Source of the DNA: Acidobacteriota bacterium
Lineage (GTDB): Bacteria > Acidobacteriota > Vicinamibacteria > Vicinamibacterales > UBA2999
Direction of reading: 5' to 3'
Length of the DNA stretch: 10,216 bases
Assembly: GCA_947465645.1 (NCBI GenBank)
Contig: CANIBQ010000136.1
Coordinates: 1-10,216, forward strand
Shown piece after piece: positions 6,359 through 10,216 of the stretch (its first letter is position 1; each line of letters opens with the position of its first letter). The notes beneath the pieces were generated by a model. It was not told the origin of the DNA. It did not search any database and saw nothing but the letters and a program-made list of their open reading frames with translations. A program made the position numbers and the translations under genes.

Positions 6359-6758
6359 ATGGCGACGCCTTGTAGACGCTGTCAAGGAGTTCACGACCGT
6401 CGGGAAGGATGACTCTCGCGAGACGGCCGACGGGTGCGCCGTTCTTTGAGGGAAAAAGCTCCACCGTGACGACGTCTCCGGACTTGAGGGAATTGCGATG
6501 CCAGCCGACGCGCGTGAGCGCCGAGGGGCTGCCACTTTCCGCGCCCCAGGTCACGACTTTTCCGCGCGCGTCCTTCACATCAAACGACAGCACCGTGTGA
6601 GGATTGGCCCAGGTGAGCTTCTTCACCGTCGCATTCGAGAGCGTGATGGTCGTCGGCGCGTAGGCAACCGTAGAATGATGCGCCAGGGCTGCGGCGCCCA
6701 TCACCAACAACAGGCCAACCACAAGAGGCACGATATGTTTCCTCATCGACCTGGCCAT
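6336..6758 (-). CDS. DUF6152 family periplasmic protein
   Basis: Small exported protein of 140 residues. The signal peptide spans about 1-26, with cleavage after AAALA, leaving a mature N-terminus of HHSTVAY. Family blocks are the His-His-Ser start (27-29), VKKLTWANPHT (45-55), WGAESGSPSALTRVGWHRNSL (71-91, written in part: GWHRNSLKSGD at 85-95) and VILPDGREL (116-124). This is the usual DUF6152 layout; function is unknown, and a small beta-rich binding domain is likely. The exposed N-terminal His pair could bind a metal, which is speculation. The start is uncertain: the ATG at 6758 follows GGGAG by only three bases, and the ATG at 6746 would also leave a good signal peptide. It is the first gene of a three-gene overlapping operon, 133 bases after the TonB-dependent receptor. 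Confidence 0.87.
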   Translation of the reverse strand: MARSMRKHIVPLVVGLLLVMGAAALAHHSTVAYAPTTITLSNATVKKLTWANPHTVLSFDVKDARGKVVTWGAESGSPSALTRVGWHRNSLKSGDVVTVELFPSKNGAPVGRLARVILPDGRELLDSVYKASPFDTIQKK

Positions 6759-6839
6759 TATCTCCCGTGAATCGTCAGAACGGAATTCGGGGACCTATTC
6801 ACCGCCGATCGAGCCTGTCGCGCTTTCGCCGACGCTCGC

Positions 6840-6876
6840 ACATGCTCGTGCTGCCTGTTGAGCAGCACGAGCATGT
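6840..6876. terminator. Perfect 15-bp inverted repeat after the receptor gene, likely terminator or transcript-stabilising hairpin
   Basis: ACATGCTCGTGCTGC (6840-6854) and GCAGCACGAGCATGT (6862-6876) are exact reverse complements around the 7-base loop CTGTTGA. The stem begins 15 bases past the receptor stop codon at 6892 and 81 bases before the DUF6152 start. No run of U follows in the minus-strand transcript, so it may work as a high-GC terminator, as a 3'-end stabiliser, or as a partial block that lowers downstream expression. Confidence 0.6.
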
Positions 6877-6891
6877 CGATCAGTGAGGTTG

Positions 6892-9800
6892 CTAGAACGA
6901 GTACTTGAGCGCGAACTGCCAGACGCGCGGCGTTCCGACCACCGAGGTGATCCGCCCGAAGGTCCCCGCGTTGTTGAGCGCCGACGCCGGGTTGGCGTAG
7001 TTCGCACGGTTGGTCAGGTTGATCGCTTCCACCCGGATTTCGAGCCGCTGCTGATTCGGCAAACCAAATCCGCGCACGAACGACTGGTCCCACTGCAAGA
7101 AGCCGGGGCCCACGAGTGAGTTGAACCCCGAGTTGCCGTAGGCACCTGGGGCCGGCTGGCTGAAGGCGGCGATGTTGAGGTAATTCGTCAGCGAGCTGGT
7201 GTCGCCGTAAGGGTCCACCCCCTGAACGACGTTCGGCCGCTGCGTCGCCGCGCTGTCGGTAATCCCGTTGAGGGCCGCATCGGTGCCGCCCGTCACGTTG
7301 ATCCGCGCGCCGCTCCGCACCTGGAGCACACTCGACGCCGACCAGTTCGATACCAATTTGGCAAGGATTCCGCCACTGAGATTCGGCGAACGCAACACGG
7401 ACGTCAGGTTGAAGAGATGCCGCCGATCCGCCACACAGGGTCCCTCGTCCTTCGTGAGGTCGCCCGCAAACGCGTCATTGTTCTCGAAAGGCGTGTGCAT
7501 GAGGCTTGCCCCCAGGTTGAGGGTGACTGGCTGCAGCAGGCCGACGCACGACGACCGCGTATAGTTCGCGTTCAGATTCCAGAAATTCGCGGCGTCCAAG
7601 CGCGTGGACAGCAGCATCCCGTGGTAACGCTGATAGCCGGCGTCGCTGTACTGCGTGAGGTAGCCGAGCGCGGTGCCGGTCGTATTCGGAATCAGCGGAT
7701 TGGCCGGATTGAGATTGAGCGCCCGCCGCTGGTTGACGTTCGCCGCCACCGTGCAGACCGGGTAGGCGCGCGGGCCAGCGATCGTCGCGTCATACAACGT
7801 GCAGGGTCCGAACCCCAGGTTCAGCCCCGGGTTCTGCTCGATTGCGACCTGCGTGTTGACGAGCCGGTTGCCGATATAGGTCGCCGCTGCTGACCACCGG
7901 GAGGTGATCTCCCGCTGGATCGCGATATTCCACGAGTACTGCCGCGTCGGCGTCAGGTCGGTCGGAAACGGCAGGAACGACGTGTACGCCGGGAAAGCCG
8001 CCGCCGTATTGTTCGGGCTGAACGTGTAGGGGAACGGGTTTCCGCCCGGGTAGCTTGCCCACGGATTGTCGAGACTGATGCCAGACAGGCTGAGAATCAA
8101 CCCGTTCGGCGAGACATTCGAGTTGTTGAAGTAGGTCGCGTGCGACAGATATTCGTGGGACACTCCCGCCCCGCCACGCAGCGCGGTCCGGCCGTCGCCG
8201 GTCACGTCCCACGCGAACCCGACGCGTGGATCCCATCCGTTGAGATGGCTCTTGACCCCCGAGGAGCCGGAGAATCCAGGGTCGCCAGGGTAGGCGAATC
8301 CGGGCGGGGCGAAGGGAATGACCCTGCTCCTGGTGCCGGCCAGGAAGGCGTCGCGGTCGAACGTATAACCGGATCCGTCAAGAGCCTCCGGCGGCAGGAA
8401 CGGGTTCCACACGACGCCGTAGTTGAGCGTCAGGTTCTTCAACTTCCATGAGTCTGACGCGAACAGCGACGCAATCGGCTGACGCAGCTTTGTCAGGCTT
8501 GGCGTCGCCGCTCTCAGTTGCGACACCCTCCCCAGCATGAAGTCGGACATCGAGTTGCCAGAAACCGCTCCGTTGAAGGCGTAATTGCCGACGCCAAAGG
8601 CGATGATCTGCGTCTCGCTCGTGTTCCGCAGGTAGGTGCCGCCGAAGCCCAACTGGTGCGCGCCCTTGACCACCGTGAAATTGTTGCTCACCCCTCCGCT
8701 GCGCAGCTTCGAGTAGCTGCCCATGTTGAACGCGCCCTGGCCTACGATGAAATTGCCTTGCACCGTGACAAACGTCAACCCGGGGAGGTAGGTGTGGGCG
8801 TTGATGCCGACGTCCCTCGGCGAGAAGAACTCCGCGGCGGTCTTGCTCGCGTCGATGGTGTTGCCGAACACGCGGAACGAGTTCACCATCGCCGAGTTGA
8901 GTACCCACGTGTGGCCGCCGGCGAGGCTGTGCGCCCGGTCGGCCGCCCCCCCATTGAACGTCGCGAGCAGGTTGTCGCCGGCGTCTTCGAACGGCACGTT
9001 CCGGTCGTCCGTCGTCAGCATGTACCGCATGACGAAGGCGTGCGTGTTATTCGCCTGGTAGTCGAAGCGGACCGGCACCTGGTACTCGTTCCGGTTGTTG
9101 GGCTCCCCCCACAACACCTTCCCGCACTCGTCGCTCGGCGTGGGCAGCCGCGCCGCGATATTGAGCGCCGCCGGGCTGAGGAGGCTCGGGGCGATTCGGT
9201 TGTTCACGAAGCCGCCGCCGAGCGTGAGCTGCCGCCCGTTGTTGCACGCGGGGGAGGCAAAGGTGGTGAAGTCGCCGGCTCGCATCGCCGCGGTGGGGAC
9301 GAACGAGGTTTGATTGATTGGATTCTGCCGCGTCGTCGTGGCCTGCACACCGGCGAAGAAGAACAACTTGTCCCTCATGATCGCTCCGCCCAGCGTGCCG
9401 CCGAACTGATTGCGCTTCAGCGCGTCGGTCTTGCCGGAGAAGGGGTCGGGGCTGTTGAAGCGGGCGTCGCGCAGGAATTCGAAGGCGTCGCCGTGCAGCA
9501 CGTTGGTGCCTGACTTGGTCACTGCCGACACCGAGGCCGCCGCGCGAATGTTCGCGCCCGGGTCCTGCGAGCCGGTGGTCAACCGGAATTCCTGCAGCGC
9601 GTCGGGAAAGGGCAGGTGCAGGCCGGTGCCGTCCACCGTGTTGATGTGCGGCGCGCCGTCGAGGTAATACGAGACGCCGTTGTCACTCCCGCCCGCCACG
9701 GCAATCTTCGCACCGGTTTGCATGGCAAAGGAACCCGCAACCGCCGTTTGCACGGCCACGCCGGACAGCGTAATCAGCTGCGTTACCTGTCGCGCATTGA

Positions 9801-10062
9801 GCGGCAACTCGACGATGCGCTGACTCTCGACGACCGTGCTGACGCCCACCGTTTTGGTGTCCACCATCGGCGCCGCGGCCGTCACCTGCACCACCGACGA
9901 AAGCTCACCGACGGCCAGCACCGCGTTCACGACGGCGTTGGCACCGACTTGCAGGATGATGCCCGTCTGGGCGAACTTGCCGAAGCCGGCGAGCTCCATT
10001 TCCACACTGTACGGCCCGAGCGGCAGACTCAGTAGCGAGAAGGCGCCGGCTTCGTTGGACAC
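6892..10062 (-). CDS. Oar-like TonB-dependent receptor, N-terminally truncated
   Basis: Outer-membrane receptor of 1056 residues from the GTG at 10062. The beginning (SNEAGAFSLLSLPLGPYSVE) is the second half of a carboxypeptidase-regulatory-like domain. The plug follows (about 65-190), with VELPLNARQVTQLITLSG (84-101), YYLDGAPHINTVDG (132-145) and VSAVTKSGTNVLHGDAFEFLRD (key part SGTNVLHGDAFEF, 184-196). The long barrel ends in FALKYSF, the aromatic end expected for BAM-assembled proteins. The substrate is unknown; relatives are large Acidobacteria receptors thought to take up glycans or peptides. The expected signal peptide and first 60-80 residues are missing. In frame, an unrelated TAG lies at 10111-10113, and the GTG has no ribosome binding site. 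It is probably a broken or rearranged gene, or cut by an assembly join. The rest has no frameshift or stop, so any loss is recent. Confidence 0.85.
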   Translation of the reverse strand: MSNEAGAFSLLSLPLGPYSVEMELAGFGKFAQTGIILQVGANAVVNAVLAVGELSSVVQVTAAAPMVDTKTVGVSTVVESQRIVELPLNARQVTQLITLSGVAVQTAVAGSFAMQTGAKIAVAGGSDNGVSYYLDGAPHINTVDGTGLHLPFPDALQEFRLTTGSQDPGANIRAAASVSAVTKSGTNVLHGDAFEFLRDARFNSPDPFSGKTDALKRNQFGGTLGGAIMRDKLFFFAGVQATTTRQNPINQTSFVPTAAMRAGDFTTFASPACNNGRQLTLGGGFVNNRIAPSLLSPAALNIAARLPTPSDECGKVLWGEPNNRNEYQVPVRFDYQANNTHAFVMRYMLTTDDRNVPFEDAGDNLLATFNGGAADRAHSLAGGHTWVLNSAMVNSFRVFGNTIDASKTAAEFFSPRDVGINAHTYLPGLTFVTVQGNFIVGQGAFNMGSYSKLRSGGVSNNFTVVKGAHQLGFGGTYLRNTSETQIIAFGVGNYAFNGAVSGNSMSDFMLGRVSQLRAATPSLTKLRQPIASLFASDSWKLKNLTLNYGVVWNPFLPPEALDGSGYTFDRDAFLAGTRSRVIPFAPPGFAYPGDPGFSGSSGVKSHLNGWDPRVGFAWDVTGDGRTALRGGAGVSHEYLSHATYFNNSNVSPNGLILSLSGISLDNPWASYPGGNPFPYTFSPNNTAAAFPAYTSFLPFPTDLTPTRQYSWNIAIQREITSRWSAAATYIGNRLVNTQVAIEQNPGLNLGFGPCTLYDATIAGPRAYPVCTVAANVNQRRALNLNPANPLIPNTTGTALGYLTQYSDAGYQRYHGMLLSTRLDAANFWNLNANYTRSSCVGLLQPVTLNLGASLMHTPFENNDAFAGDLTKDEGPCVADRRHLFNLTSVLRSPNLSGGILAKLVSNWSASSVLQVRSGARINVTGGTDAALNGITDSAATQRPNVVQGVDPYGDTSSLTNYLNIAAFSQPAPGAYGNSGFNSLVGPGFLQWDQSFVRGFGLPNQQRLEIRVEAINLTNRANYANPASALNNAGTFGRITSVVGTPRVWQFALKYSF

Positions 10063-10080
10063 CGTGGTCTGGGCTTGATC

Positions 10081-10216
10081 CGATTCGGTGGACGGTTTAG
10101 TTAAGTCGATCTACGTTCATCTGTGTCGTCCAACGGTTGCAGAAAGCCGACAGGTGCTCGGCGGCCATCCCGTCGACACCCGCCATTGCCTTCTGGCTGC
10201 CGCCGAGCGCCCCACC
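10081..10216. other. Unassigned sequence upstream of the truncated receptor
   Basis: No signal peptide or receptor N-terminus can be read here in any frame. The receptor frame has TAG at 10111-10113 and TGA at 10117-10119 (minus strand). One other minus-strand frame is open for 39 codons from the window edge to a TAA at 10097-10099, with C-terminal residues FCNRWTTQMNVDRLN. The plus strand also has an open frame from about 10101 to the edge. GC at third codon positions is about three quarters in both, so coding strand cannot be decided. It could be the tail of a neighbouring gene, such as one from a mobile element, that replaced the receptor's start. I recognise no family. Confidence 0.35.

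Noticed and set aside
8518..9513. Open plus-strand frame of 331 codons opposite the TonB-dependent receptor
   Set aside because: The receptor frame continues unbroken with plug and barrel motifs; the opposite frame is low-complexity Arg/Val/Glu-rich, a codon-bias artefact.
10100..10216. Insertion-sequence end or transposase tail
   Set aside because: No terminal inverted repeat, target duplication or transposase motif could be recognised in the short stretch available, so it stays unassigned.

Overview
The window is high-GC and densely coded. Its gene set suggests a soil-type Acidobacteriota bacterium, possibly Vicinamibacteria: an Oar-like TonB-dependent receptor, a DUF6152 protein, a DUF5777 beta-barrel and single-haem and cupredoxin lipoproteins. 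This assignment is inferred from family content only. The sequence behaves like a contig fragment, because both ends cut through coding or formerly coding DNA.

Left half, plus strand (1-4739). A membrane sensor histidine kinase, cut at its 5' end, overlaps by ATGA with an NtrC-type response regulator that has REC, AAA+ with an intact GAFTGA loop, and a Fis-type HTH. After a 194-base gap come three tightly packed envelope genes: a monohaem cytochrome c lipoprotein, a DUF5777 outer-membrane beta-barrel (stop codon inside the next ribosome binding site), and a cupredoxin-like lipoprotein (ATGA overlap). The gap holds a good match to a sigma-54 -24/-12 promoter (2901-2916). A perfect 7+7 dyad (2822-2842) lies about 95 bases upstream of the predicted transcription start, where an enhancer-binding protein would be expected to bind. 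The simplest reading is a self-contained module: the kinase senses a periplasmic signal, the regulator activates sigma-54 RNA polymerase, and a haem lipoprotein, a barrel and a copper-type lipoprotein are made together.

Middle (4740-4850). A convergent junction carries a heptamer tandem repeat and an opposing copy of the same heptamer, which together form a long hairpin.

Right half, minus strand (4851-10110). In transcription order: a large Oar-like TonB-dependent receptor, a perfect 15-bp hairpin, a DUF6152 periplasmic protein, an uncharacterised secreted lipoprotein that probably starts at TTG, and a UPF0173-type metallo-beta-lactamase-fold hydrolase. The last three overlap and form an operon. 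The receptor lacks its signal peptide and the start of its N-terminal domain. In-frame stops (TAG, TGA) and unrelated sequence lie just upstream, so it is either a truncated or disrupted gene or it sits at a rearrangement or assembly junction. The last ~105 bases (10111-10216) could not be identified.
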